A program made the position numbers and the translations under genes. The notes below the pieces were generated by a model that was not told the origin of the DNA, ran no database searches, and saw only the letters and a program-made list of their open reading frames with translations. A DNA stretch of 64,000 nucleotides from Sulfopaludibacter sp035606355 (lineage in GTDB: Bacteria > Acidobacteriota > Terriglobia > Bryobacterales > Bryobacteraceae): the NCBI GenBank assembly GCA_035606355.1, contig DATNFO010000024.1, forward strand, positions 248,001 through 312,000, read 5' to 3'. Below, piece after piece: positions 24,167 through 32,685 of the stretch (positions within the stretch are counted from its first letter, which is position 1; every line of letters begins with the position of its first letter).

Positions 24167-25390
24167 GTGAAAACCTACTTTCACGTCGATATGGATGCCT
24201 TCTTCGTATCCGTGGAAGAGCTCTTCGACCCCAGCCTTGCAGGCAAACCGGTCGTAGTCGGCGGACGTCCGAACGAGCGAGGCGTCGTCTCCGCAGCCTC
24301 CTACGCCGCCCGCAAATTCGGCGTCCATTCGGCGATGCCCCTGCGCACCGCCTACAAGCTCTGCCCGCAAGCCATCTTCGTCGACGGCCATCCCGAGCGC
24401 TATCGCGAGTGCTCCCAACAGGTCTATGAGGTCCTCGGAAGCTTCTCGCCGCTCGTGGAAATGGCGTCTATCGACGAAGCATACCTGGACATGACAGGCA
24501 CCGAGCGACTCTATGGCCCGCCTCTCAAAGCCGCCCACCTGCTGCACGAGAGGATGAAGGCCGTCACCCGTCTGAACTGCTCCATAGGCATCGCCGCCTC
24601 ACGCCTCGTCGCGAAGATCACGTCGGACCAGGCGAAACCCAATGGCATCGTCTGGATTCTCCCCGGTCGCGAGGCTGCCTTTCTCGCGCCGCTCGACGTG
24701 CGCAAGGTTCCCGGAGTCGGCAAGGTAACCGAAAAAAATCTGGCCGCCGTCGGAATCAAAAAGGTCGGCGATCTCACGCGTCTTGACGATGCCTTCCTCG
24801 AAAAACGCTTCGGGAAGTGGGGACTCGCCCTCGCCGGCAAAGCCAAAGGTCTCGATGCCGGCGGCTGGTTCGACGCCGAAATCGGCGAAGACGCCGGTCC
24901 GAAATCCATCAGCCACGAGCACACCTTCGGCGAGGACACGCGCGACGCCGTACGAATCGAAAGCACTCTCGCGCGCCTCAGCGAGATGGTAGGCCGCCGC
25001 CTGCGCGAGCACGGCCTGCACGCCCGCACCGTGCAACTGAAGCTGCGGAATACCGCCTTTGAGACCATCACACGCGCCAGGACGCTGCCGCGCGCCACCA
25101 ATGTGGATACCGAGCTCTACGAAACCGCTCTCGAACTCTTCCGCGCAAACTGGGACGTCGGTTCCGCAGTGCGGCTCCTCGGCGTCCACGTATCCGGCTG
25201 GGCTGACGATGGAGGGCAGATGGGGCTGCTTGATGACGGCCGGCACGAGAAGTGGCAGCAGACGCTCGCCGCTGCCGACCGCTTGCGGGACCGTTTCGGC
25301 GAAAGCGCCGTCTCCCTCGCCGCCGGCCTGCGCGGCCGTTTTCGCGAGAAGACCCACGAAAATCCCGCCGGGCTGCCCGGGAAAAAATAG
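24167..25390 (+). CDS. dinB: DNA polymerase IV (Y family)
   Basis: 407 residues from GTG 24167. Metal-binding carboxylates are D8 in FHVDMDAFF and D103/E104 in SIDEAYLDMTG. SAASYAARKFGVHSAMPLRT is the Y-family fingers region, and VPGVGKVTEKNLAAVGIKKV is the helix-hairpin-helix of the thumb. The little-finger domain follows. QMGLLDD near the C-terminus looks like a beta-clamp-binding motif. It performs error-prone bypass synthesis past DNA lesions. I see no LexA-type box upstream. Some 50 residues of basic tail (GRFREKTHENPAGLPGKK) exceed E. coli DinB (351 residues). Confidence 0.93.
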   Translation: MKTYFHVDMDAFFVSVEELFDPSLAGKPVVVGGRPNERGVVSAASYAARKFGVHSAMPLRTAYKLCPQAIFVDGHPERYRECSQQVYEVLGSFSPLVEMASIDEAYLDMTGTERLYGPPLKAAHLLHERMKAVTRLNCSIGIAASRLVAKITSDQAKPNGIVWILPGREAAFLAPLDVRKVPGVGKVTEKNLAAVGIKKVGDLTRLDDAFLEKRFGKWGLALAGKAKGLDAGGWFDAEIGEDAGPKSISHEHTFGEDTRDAVRIESTLARLSEMVGRRLREHGLHARTVQLKLRNTAFETITRARTLPRATNVDTELYETALELFRANWDVGSAVRLLGVHVSGWADDGGQMGLLDDGRHEKWQQTLAAADRLRDRFGESAVSLAAGLRGRFREKTHENPAGLPGKK

Positions 25391-25439
25391 CCGGATTGGA
25401 CAAAAGCGACGGGGCAGTCTGTGCTCCGCCTGAGGCCCT

Positions 25440-26402
25440 CTACCAGGCCAGCAAATATCGCGCTTTTTCGAGAACCTTATCGACGTTCGGAAGAAAAGCC
25501 TCTTCCAGCGGCGGACTATACGGAACCGGAGTATCGGGCGCGGTCACACGCAAAACCGGCGCATCCAGATAATCGAACACCGTCTCGGTAATCGTCGCCG
25601 CAAGTTCGCCGGCGAGCCCGCCCGTCTGTGTGTCCTCGTGCAGCAGCAGCACGCGCGACGTCTTCTTCACGCTCTCGGTGACCGTCTCGCGATCCAGCGG
25701 AGCCAGCGTCCGCAGATCGATCACTTCCACCGATGCATCCAGCTTGTCCGCCGCCTCGAGCGCCGTCCAAAGCATCGCTCCATAAGTGACGATCGTAAGG
25801 TCTTTGCCCTCGCGCGCAATCCTGGCCTTGCCGATCGGCACCGTGTAATCTTCTTTCGGGAGCTCTTCTTTGATCTTGCGGTAGAGTCCTTTGTGCTCGA
25901 AGAAGATCACCGGATCGTTGTCGCGGATCGCCGCCTTGATGAGGCCCTTCGCGTCATACGCCGTTGCCGGGCAAACCACCTTCAACCCCGGCGTCCTCAC
26001 GAACCACATCTCCGGATTCTGCGAGTGAAACGGGCCGCCGTGAATGCCTCCGCCCGAAGGTGCGCGCACCACCATGGGCACCGGAGCATTCCATCGGTAC
26101 CGGCACTTGGCCGCGAAGTTCACCAGTTGATCGAACCCGCAGGTGATAAAATCCGCGAACTGCATCTCCGCCACCGGCCGCAGTCCCATGAGTCCGGCGC
26201 CGATCGCCGCGCCTGCGATCGCCGCTTCGGAAATCGGCGTATCCACCACGCGCTTCTCTCCGAAATGTTCGAAAAACCCCGCGGTCACCTTGAACGCGCC
26301 GCCGTAGACGCCGATGTCCTCGCCCAGCAGGAACACGTTCGCGTCGCGCTCCATCTCTTCCCACAACCCCTCACGGATTGCTTCCAGGTAGGTTGTGGGC
26401 AT
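25440..26402 (-). CDS. 2-oxoacid dehydrogenase E1 component, beta subunit
   Basis: 320 residues from ATG 26402, which shares one base with the alpha-subunit stop (TAATG). The transketolase-like pyrimidine-binding domain has LLGEDIGVYGGAFKVTAGF and VDTPISEAAIAGAAIG. The phosphate loop reads VRAPSGGGIHGGPFHSQN. The C-terminal domain includes VIDLRTLAPLDRETV and LHEDTQTGGLAGE. It pairs with the alpha subunit as an alpha2beta2 E1 that decarboxylates a 2-oxo acid with thiamin diphosphate. Whether the acid is pyruvate, a branched-chain 2-oxo acid or acetoin cannot be decided, as no E2 or E3 gene is nearby. It is convergent with dinB. Confidence 0.93.
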   Translation of the reverse strand: MPTTYLEAIREGLWEEMERDANVFLLGEDIGVYGGAFKVTAGFFEHFGEKRVVDTPISEAAIAGAAIGAGLMGLRPVAEMQFADFITCGFDQLVNFAAKCRYRWNAPVPMVVRAPSGGGIHGGPFHSQNPEMWFVRTPGLKVVCPATAYDAKGLIKAAIRDNDPVIFFEHKGLYRKIKEELPKEDYTVPIGKARIAREGKDLTIVTYGAMLWTALEAADKLDASVEVIDLRTLAPLDRETVTESVKKTSRVLLLHEDTQTGGLAGELAATITETVFDYLDAPVLRVTAPDTPVPYSPPLEEAFLPNVDKVLEKARYLLAW

Positions 26403-27430
26403 TACTCGTAGACTCCTTCGGTCAGCGTGGACGCGTCGGGAAACGGGCTTTTTTCTGCCCAATCGACCGCCTCGTCCACTTCCGACTTCACTCGCGCGTG
26501 GGTGGCTTCGATGCCTGACTTCGTCTCCCACTCTTCGTCGATCATCGTTTTCTCGACGCGCGTGATCGGGTCGACCTTGCCCCACTCGTCGAACAGGCCT
26601 TGCGGGACATAGTGCGCCGCGTCGTGTGCCGAGTGGCCCGTCATGCGGAACGTCTTGCACTCCAGCAGGTACGGTCCTTTGCCGCTCCGCGCGTGTTCGG
26701 TTGCGCGCAACGTCGCGTCATACACCGCGAGCACGTCATTGCCGTCCACGATCTCGGCCGGAATCCCGTACGCCGGTCCGCGATCCGCCACATTCGCCAC
26801 CGCCATCTGCAGATTCAGCGGCGTTGAATACGCATACTGATTGTTGTTGCAGATGAACACCACCGGCAGCTTCTGCACAGCCGCGAAGTTGACGCCTTCG
26901 TGCCAGTCGCCGCGACTCGTGGATCCGTCGCCGAAGTACGAAAACGCCACGCCGTCGATGCCCTTGTAGCGCAGAGCCATCGCGGCGCCCGCGGCTACGG
27001 GAACCGTGGCAGCCAGCGCGCTGATAATCGACACGATCCCCGCCGAAAGATCGCCCATGTGCATGTTGCCGTCGCGGCCGCGCGTCAGCCCGTCCCGGCG
27101 CCCCATATACTGTGCAAAGATGCGGCCCAGCGGCACGTCGCGCACAAAGAAAACCGCCATATCGCGATGCGACGGGAATAAAATATCCTGCGGTTGCGCC
27201 ACCAGCGCGCTGCCCACCGGAATCGCCTCCTGGCCGCGGCCGACGTAGACGCCTCCCACAATCTTGCCCTGCCGGTACAATTTGCGCTCGATGCGGTCTT
27301 CCACTTCGCGCATCAGCACCATCAGATAGTGCGCGCGTTTGGCAAGTTCCGGCGTGATGTTCGCGTACTTGGGCGCGTTCGCCGCTGGCTTTTTGCGTTT
27401 GGACGGACGAGTGGCGGGAGACGCGCTCAT
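26402..27430 (-). CDS. 2-oxoacid dehydrogenase E1 component, alpha subunit
   Basis: 342 residues. The thiamin diphosphate motif GDG-x-N is in YFGDGSTSRGDWHEGVNFAA followed by FICNNNQYAYSTP. The phosphorylation-loop-like region is FRMTGHSAHDAAHYVP. LFPSHRDMAVFFVRD and RDGNMHMGD are typical of the family. The N-terminus is basic (RPSKRKKPAANAPKY). It forms the active-site half of E1 with the beta subunit, translated immediately after. The SHDDP-type loop with D and H residues resembles branched-chain E1 more than classical E. coli pyruvate E1, which is a single chain. Confidence 0.93.
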   Translation of the reverse strand: MSASPATRPSKRKKPAANAPKYANITPELAKRAHYLMVLMREVEDRIERKLYRQGKIVGGVYVGRGQEAIPVGSALVAQPQDILFPSHRDMAVFFVRDVPLGRIFAQYMGRRDGLTRGRDGNMHMGDLSAGIVSIISALAATVPVAAGAAMALRYKGIDGVAFSYFGDGSTSRGDWHEGVNFAAVQKLPVVFICNNNQYAYSTPLNLQMAVANVADRGPAYGIPAEIVDGNDVLAVYDATLRATEHARSGKGPYLLECKTFRMTGHSAHDAAHYVPQGLFDEWGKVDPITRVEKTMIDEEWETKSGIEATHARVKSEVDEAVDWAEKSPFPDASTLTEGVYE

Positions 27431-27459
27431 TGGGTCAGCCTCATTTGGATTAAGTCAAT

Positions 27460-27465
27460 ATTATA
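27460..27465 (-). promoter_or_regulatory. -10 element for the E1 alpha/beta operon
   Basis: On the reverse strand positions 27465-27460 read TATAAT, 29 bases before the alpha-subunit ATG. No convincing -35 precedes it. In the 80-base divergent space it is the only perfect -10. The divergent aldo/keto reductase must have its promoter in the same space. Confidence 0.4.
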
Positions 27466-27510
27466 TCGTGCGTCGCCGGAAGCCGCCGCGAACAGGGCAT
27501 ACTGGAAAAT

Positions 27511-28494
27511 ATGCAATATCGCCAGTTAGGCCGCACTCCGTGGAAAGTTTCCGGCATCAGTTTTGGCGCCTGGGCCATCGGCGGCTCCTGGGGAGCGGTC
27601 GACGATAAGGACTCCATGGCCGCCCTCCATGCGGCCATCGACTGCGGAGTCAATTTCATAGACACCGCCGACGTCTACGGCATGGGCCGCAGCGAGCGCC
27701 TGATCGCGCAACTCCGGCGGGACCGCAGTGAGCCGATCGTAGTTGCCACCAAAGCCGGCCGCCGCCTGAATCCGCACACGGCCGATGGCTACAACGAAGC
27801 CAACCTCCGCGGCTTCATCGAAGACTCTCTCCGCAACCTGGAAACGGACACCCTGGACCTTGTGCAGTTGCACTGTCCGCCCACCGATGTCTTTTACCGG
27901 CCGGACGTTTTCGGCGTGCTGGATCGCCTCGTGCAGGAAGGCAAGATCCGGCACTACGGAGTCAGCGTGGAGCGCGTTGAGGAAGCGCTCAAAGCCATCG
28001 ACTATCCCGGCGTTCAAACCGTCCAGATCATCTTCAACTGCTTCCGCCAGCGCCCCGCCGAACTGTTTTTCAAGGAAGCCGGGCGGCGGCACGTCGGAAT
28101 TCTCGCGCGCGTCCCGCTGGCCAGCGGGCTGCTCACCGGCAAACTGAATCGCCAATCGCAGTTCGCGCCCGACGATCACCGCAATTTCAACCGCCACGGC
28201 GAAGCGTTTGACGTCGGCGAGACATTCTCCGGAGTCGATTACGAGACGGCCCTCGCAGCCGTCGACGAGTTGCGCGCCCTCGTGCCGTCCGGCATGACCA
28301 TGGCCCAGTTCGCCTTGCGATGGATTCTGGAATTCCCGCAAGTGACGTGCGCGATTCCCGGGGGCAAACGAGTGGAGCAGGTCCGCGAGAATTGCGGCGC
28401 CTCCGATGCGCCGGCCCTCAGCGAAGCAACCATGGCCGCGGTGCGCAGCATTTACGACACCCGGATCAAGCCACTGATCCACCACCGCTGGTAA
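27511..28494 (+). CDS. Aldo/keto reductase
   Basis: 327 residues. The (beta/alpha)8 landmarks are QLGRTPWKVSGISFGAWAIG at the start, then the catalytic tetrad: D in FIDTADVYGMGRSE, Y in the same VYG, K in VVATKAGR, and H in VQLHCPPTD. The NADPH-binding C-terminal part has a CAIPGGKRVEQVREN segment. It reduces aldehydes or ketones with NADPH in the cytoplasm. It belongs to the bacterial AKR11/YccK-like group rather than to dedicated sugar reductases, and its substrate is unknown. The stop is 26 bases before the repeat that precedes the histidine kinase. Confidence 0.92.
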   Translation: MQYRQLGRTPWKVSGISFGAWAIGGSWGAVDDKDSMAALHAAIDCGVNFIDTADVYGMGRSERLIAQLRRDRSEPIVVATKAGRRLNPHTADGYNEANLRGFIEDSLRNLETDTLDLVQLHCPPTDVFYRPDVFGVLDRLVQEGKIRHYGVSVERVEEALKAIDYPGVQTVQIIFNCFRQRPAELFFKEAGRRHVGILARVPLASGLLTGKLNRQSQFAPDDHRNFNRHGEAFDVGETFSGVDYETALAAVDELRALVPSGMTMAQFALRWILEFPQVTCAIPGGKRVEQVRENCGASDAPALSEATMAAVRSIYDTRIKPLIHHRW

Positions 28495-28520
28495 TTGCAG
28501 GCGAGAAGAGCTTGCCCAAG

Positions 28521-28556
28521 CCGCGCTTCGCGCGGCACGACAGGAAGGATTCCTGT
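28521..28556. repeat. Repeat family C, copy 2 (paired hairpins)
   Basis: CCGCGCTTCGCGCGG (28521-28535) and ACAGGAAGGATTCCTGT (28540-28556) repeat copy 1 in reverse orientation; the 17-mer is its exact reverse complement. The element lies between the aldo/keto reductase stop and the histidine kinase start. A longer kinase frame starting at 28495 runs through it and reads as shadow, so I place the kinase start after the repeat. Confidence 0.7.
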
Positions 28557-28587
28557 CGTCACGTTCCTCCGCTGTACCATAACGTAC

Positions 28588-31584
28588 ATGCTCGCTGTCC
28601 GAATCGCGGTTGCGCTCGCCATCGCCGTTTCCGCTCACGCCGGGCGGCTTCCGGTTCGCGTCTACCGCACCAGCGACGGTCTGCCTCGCAATTCGGTCAT
28701 CTGCATGGCGCCCGGAGCCAACGGAGCCATGTGGTTTTGCACCACCGAAGGGCTGGTGCGCTTTGACGGCCTGACCTTCCGGGTGTTCGGCCGCGACCAG
28801 GGGCTTCCCTCGCAGACCGTGATGGGCTTTCAGCCGGCGCGCGCCGGCGGCTATTGGGTCATCACCGATCGCGGCGTTTGCAGGCTCCCGGCCGGAGCCA
28901 GAATTGGCGACCCCTGCAAGGTCCTGAGCAACACACCGTCCGGTGAGTGGAACCTCGGTGGTATGGTGCTGGAAGCAGCCGATGGCGAAGTCTGGCTGGC
29001 GTCCACAAAGCACGTCTATTCGCTGCGGCAAAGCGATGGCGCGCTGCTCGACGCGGGTTTCCCCTTATGGTTCGCTGATTCAATCCTGAAAATCGCCGAA
29101 GGTGAGCAGGGCAGCCTGCTGGTTTGCACCGAAGGAGGCCTGTTCGAGCGCAGTCCCTCGGGCGAAGTGCGTGTGCTCACCGCGAAGCTGGGGAAGGTCG
29201 GCATCTCCGACTTGATAAAAGTTTCCGCGACCGATACCTGGCTGGCCACAAGCCAAGGTCTCTTCCGCATGCGGCGGACCCGCGCCAATCACGGCACGCC
29301 GGAGTTTCGCGGCGGATGGATCGCGTATCCGGATTATCCCAGGCACCTGATGCGGCGGCGCGACGGCACCATTTGGGCGAACAGCACCGAGTCGGTACTG
29401 CAACTGGCGTTCGATCCGGCCGGCGACATGTCTGTCGCGCGGCGTATAGGAAGGGATGACGGTCTGCCGGCCGTTGTTCTGGAAGACATGGCTGAAGATG
29501 CCGCCGGCGTGATGTGGGTGGCGACTGAAGGGGCAGGCGTCGCGCGCATTGACGATCGCGGCTTCTCGCTCTACGACACTTCGGAGGGCCTGCACACGGC
29601 GCGCATGGCAGCCATCTTCGAGGATCGCAGCGGCAGCGTCTGCGCGATGACGTCATGGGACGGGCAGCACGATCTCCACGTTCTGCGCAACCGGCAGTTT
29701 GTCGGCGTGCCGATTCCGTATCCCCGCGAAATCCATTCCCACTCGGAATGGTGGAACGAAATCGCGCTACAGGCTCGCGATGGCGATTGGTGGGTCGCCA
29801 CCCGGCAAGGGGTCCTGCGATTTGCAGCGGCAACCGTCGATAATCTACCCCATGCGCCTTTGAAGCGGTGGTACCGGACAGGCGCAGGTTTGACGGGCGA
29901 CGATGTTTCCATCGTCTTCGAAGATTCCGCCGGCGCCATTTGGATCGCGGCCGGTAAGCCGGAACCGCACGTCGAGCGATTGAAGCCCGGGGACACCCGG
30001 TTTCGCGCGATCATGGCCGCCGATGGCTGGCCCGCCGGTGAATCGCCGACCATCTTCAAGGAGCCCGAGCCGGGGACGTTGTGGATCGGCACCTTTAGCG
30101 GCGTGTTCCGATACCGCGACGGGCACTTCGACCATGTCAGCCGCCACTGGCCGCCCGGCAAGCCGTGGGTGCGCGACATGATTGTCGATCGCGAAGGCCG
30201 GGTGTGGGTCGCCACCGGCGGCGAAGGGTTGTTCCGCTGCGACCATCCGGACGCAGCCGATCCCGTGTTCGTCAACTATTCCACCGCGCAGGGCCTTGCC
30301 TCCGCGTACCTGCGAGCCATCACGCAGGATCGCGACGGCTATATCTACGTCGGCTCGGTACGCGGCGTGGACCGTATCGATCCGCGCGCGCCCATGGACG
30401 CCGAACGCGTCCTGCACTTCACTGCGGCGGATGGTCTTCCCGACAACGAACACAACGTCGCCATGACCGGTCGCGACGGCCACCTGTGGTTCGGAACTCT
30501 GCGCGGAGTTGCGGAATTCGACCCGGCGCGCGTACCGCGGCGAGCCGCGCCGGGAGTTTACTTCACCCGCTTGCTGGTTCGCGGCGAAGAGGCGCCGCTC
30601 GCGTGGGACGGCGCGGCGCATGCTTCCCTGGCCCTTTCCCCGGATCGCAACCAGATCCAGATCGAGTTCGCGGGCAGCGACGCGCGAGCCGCCGCGCTCC
30701 GCTATGAATACCGTCTCGTGGGCCATGACCGCCAGTGGAGTGAGCCGGTGAATCTGCAGCGGGTCAATTATCCGGTGCTGCCCGCCGGCCGTTTGCGATT
30801 CGAAGTAAGAGCCGTGAACGCGGAAGGTCAGTACAGCAGCACGCCTGCCGTGTTGGACCTCGATGTGGCGGCGCCGCTGTGGAAACGAGGATGGTTCCTG
30901 CTGCTCCTCGCCGCTTCGCTGACGGCGATGGGCGCGGCCGCGTATCGCTACCGCATCGAGCAGTTGTTGAAGCTGGAGCGACTGCGCATGCGCATCGCGA
31001 CGGACCTGCATGACGATATCGGCTCCAATCTCTCGCAGATCGCGCTGCTCAGTGAAATGGCGCGCCAAGATCCCGCGCGCGGGCCGCTGGAGTTGGTCTC
31101 CTCGATCGCCAGAGAGACGGTGGAGCAGATGAGCGACATCGTCTGGGCCGTGAATCCGCGGCACGACTCCTTTGAGGCGCTGCTTCACCGCATGCGGCGT
31201 TACGCCAGCGACACACTCGGCGGGGCAGGCATTGAGCTGAAATTCCTTGCCGGACATCTGCCCGCCGATCTCACCACGCCCATTGAACTGCGCCGTCCGC
31301 TGTACCTTGTTTTCAAAGAGGCGGTGAATAACGCCGCGCGCCACTCGCACGCCGGTCAGGTGACGGTGCGGCTGGAAGTGCAGCACGGCCGCCTCCACAT
31401 GTCGATTGAAGATGATGGCCGCGGGTTCGATCTTTCGGCGCCGCGTGAGGGCGAAGGTGTGACGAATATCGGCCGGCGCATGCGCGAAGTGGGCGGGTCG
31501 GCGGAATGGAATACCGCGCCCGGCAAGGGAACGCGCCTGTTCGTCCTTCTGCCGCTGCGGCACCCTCGTCACTACCTGAACTAA
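28588..31584 (+). CDS. Sensor histidine kinase with Reg_prop propeller and Y_Y_Y domain
   Basis: 998 residues from ATG 28588, with a signal peptide (MLAVRIAVALAIAVSAHAG). The periplasmic part has about 14 Reg_prop-type propeller blades, each with a word such as SDGLPRNSVICM or WFGTLRGVAEFDP. A Y_Y_Y domain follows (about 680-770; LRYEYRLVGHDRQWSEP). One membrane helix is at about 775-795. The HisKA_3 domain carries the phospho-acceptor H808 in DLHDDIGSNLSQI. HATPase_c follows, with the N-box EAVNNAARHS, DDGRGF and GEGVTNIGRRM. It probably senses a periplasmic polysaccharide fragment or related ligand. The response regulator gene is 48 bases downstream. Confidence 0.93.
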   Translation: MLAVRIAVALAIAVSAHAGRLPVRVYRTSDGLPRNSVICMAPGANGAMWFCTTEGLVRFDGLTFRVFGRDQGLPSQTVMGFQPARAGGYWVITDRGVCRLPAGARIGDPCKVLSNTPSGEWNLGGMVLEAADGEVWLASTKHVYSLRQSDGALLDAGFPLWFADSILKIAEGEQGSLLVCTEGGLFERSPSGEVRVLTAKLGKVGISDLIKVSATDTWLATSQGLFRMRRTRANHGTPEFRGGWIAYPDYPRHLMRRRDGTIWANSTESVLQLAFDPAGDMSVARRIGRDDGLPAVVLEDMAEDAAGVMWVATEGAGVARIDDRGFSLYDTSEGLHTARMAAIFEDRSGSVCAMTSWDGQHDLHVLRNRQFVGVPIPYPREIHSHSEWWNEIALQARDGDWWVATRQGVLRFAAATVDNLPHAPLKRWYRTGAGLTGDDVSIVFEDSAGAIWIAAGKPEPHVERLKPGDTRFRAIMAADGWPAGESPTIFKEPEPGTLWIGTFSGVFRYRDGHFDHVSRHWPPGKPWVRDMIVDREGRVWVATGGEGLFRCDHPDAADPVFVNYSTAQGLASAYLRAITQDRDGYIYVGSVRGVDRIDPRAPMDAERVLHFTAADGLPDNEHNVAMTGRDGHLWFGTLRGVAEFDPARVPRRAAPGVYFTRLLVRGEEAPLAWDGAAHASLALSPDRNQIQIEFAGSDARAAALRYEYRLVGHDRQWSEPVNLQRVNYPVLPAGRLRFEVRAVNAEGQYSSTPAVLDLDVAAPLWKRGWFLLLLAASLTAMGAAAYRYRIEQLLKLERLRMRIATDLHDDIGSNLSQIALLSEMARQDPARGPLELVSSIARETVEQMSDIVWAVNPRHDSFEALLHRMRRYASDTLGGAGIELKFLAGHLPADLTTPIELRRPLYLVFKEAVNNAARHSHAGQVTVRLEVQHGRLHMSIEDDGRGFDLSAPREGEGVTNIGRRMREVGGSAEWNTAPGKGTRLFVLLPLRHPRHYLN

Positions 31585-31632
31585 CGGGGTTCTGCCGCTC
31601 CTTCCGGTTTTATCATTGGGAAGCGGACCGCC

Positions 31633-32277
31633 ATGCCGGAAACAATTCGCGTAGGAATCGTCGAAGACCAGCGGCGCATGCGCGACGCGCTGCAAGCGCT
31701 GGTGAATGGAAACGAGAGCTTCCAGTCCGTGGGCGCGTGGGCCTCCATGGAAGAGGCCTTGTCGGCCGCGCCGGAAGTAGAGCCGGACGTGATTCTCACA
31801 GACCTCGGGCTGCCCGGAATGTCCGGCATCGAAGGCATTCCCAAGCTCCGCGAAAAATATCCGGCGGCGAGGATCGTGGTGCTCACGGTGTATGAGGATA
31901 ACGACCGCGTGTTCCAGGCGCTCTGCGCAGGCGCGATCGGGTATCTGCTGAAGAATACGGCTCCCCCGCAACTGCTGGAGAGTTTGCGCGAGGCCATGAA
32001 CGGCGGCGCGCCCATGTCGCCCGGCATCGCACGCATGGTGGTCGAGCTCTTTCGCCTCTTTCGGCCGCCGGCTCGGGCGCAGTATAACCTGACGCCGCAC
32101 GAACGCCGCCTGCTCAAGATGCTGGTGGAAGGCCACAGCTATAAAACGGCGGCGCAGGAATTGCAGGTGAGCATCCACACCGTGGCATTCCACATCCAGA
32201 GCATCTACACCAAGCTACAGGTGCACTCCAAAAGCGAAGCCGTCTCCCGAGCGCTGCGGGAAAACCTGTTGCTCTAG
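31633..32277 (+). CDS. NarL/LuxR-type response regulator
   Basis: 214 residues. The receiver domain (4-120) has E11/D12 in GIVEDQ, the phospho-acceptor D57 in ILTDLGLPGMSG, T in VVLTVYED and K in YLLKNTAPP. The C-terminal domain (about 150-212) is a LuxR-type helix-turn-helix: LTPHERRLLKMLVEGHSYKT, followed by VSIHTVAFHIQSIYTKLQV. It should be phosphorylated by the histidine kinase just upstream and bind DNA as a dimer. The two genes likely share one transcript. The target genes are not visible; the flanking secreted proteins are candidates. Confidence 0.93.
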   Translation: MPETIRVGIVEDQRRMRDALQALVNGNESFQSVGAWASMEEALSAAPEVEPDVILTDLGLPGMSGIEGIPKLREKYPAARIVVLTVYEDNDRVFQALCAGAIGYLLKNTAPPQLLESLREAMNGGAPMSPGIARMVVELFRLFRPPARAQYNLTPHERRLLKMLVEGHSYKTAAQELQVSIHTVAFHIQSIYTKLQVHSKSEAVSRALRENLLL

Positions 32278-32313
32278 GGGTTGGGAAAAATATTGAGTTG
32301 CTTTTGCGCCGAC

Positions 32314-32670
32314 TTCGAAACGCACTCGAATCCCCGGCACCTTTTACCGCTCCCTTACGGTCACGGCTCCGTATGGGTCCAAACCGGGGACATTGGTGAC
32401 ACTTCTATCCGAGGACATGGGTGACGTCGATAGGGTTTGAGAATTTTGGGTTCTCAGTCAATTCTGCTAACGGAGCCGCGACCGTGAGGGAGCGGTAAAA
32501 GGTATCGAAAAGGCGGATGAAGTGCGACGAGAGCGACAGCCGGATTGTTTCACAATCCCGTAAGGGAGCGGTGAAAGGTGCATCGGAGCGCGACGAGAAC
32601 AGCGGCCGGATTTTTTCACAAGCCCGTGAGGGAGCGGTAAACGGAATCGAAAAGGCGAATCGAGCGCGAT
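32314..32670. repeat. Repeat family A, copy 2 (palindrome with enlarged loop plus extra half-units)
   Basis: The 408-base gap between the response regulator and the convergent VWA gene is filled by this element. Arms 32343-32371 and 32471-32499 (29 nt, two mismatches) match copies 1 and 3, but the loop is 99 nt instead of 20. The element is in opposite orientation to copies 1 and 3, judged by the TTCTGCTAACGG next to the right arm. Right of the palindrome there are two more GGGAGCGGT(A/G)AA half-units, at about 32560 and 32630, each after a TTTCACAA word and separated by CGACGAGA-(A/G)C-rich spacers. Confidence 0.85.
32375..32460. mobile_element. Possible insertion-sequence end inside the repeat A loop
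   Basis: This segment is absent from the other two A copies. It contains two near-identical 13-mers, GGACATTGGTGAC (32388-32400) and GGACATGGGTGAC (32413-32425), 25 bases apart. Tandem GGACAT-GGTGAC words of this sort resemble terminal regions of some IS481/IS21-type transposons, from memory. No transposase reading frame is present. I cannot see target-site duplications with confidence. Confidence 0.45.
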
Positions 32671-32685
32671 GAGAACAACAGCCAG

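Noticed and set aside
29845..32193. Long antisense open frame of 782 codons opposite the histidine kinase and regulator genes
   Set aside because: It mirrors the real genes codon by codon, has a skewed His/Arg/Gln composition and no recognisable domain. GC-rich third positions explain it. Similar antisense frames at 922-2622, 27526-29031, 19550-21115 and 34378-35397 were rejected for the same reason.
32314..32670. CRISPR array
   Set aside because: The repeated words are palindromic, unevenly spaced and in both orientations, with no unique spacers of constant length and no cas genes nearby.
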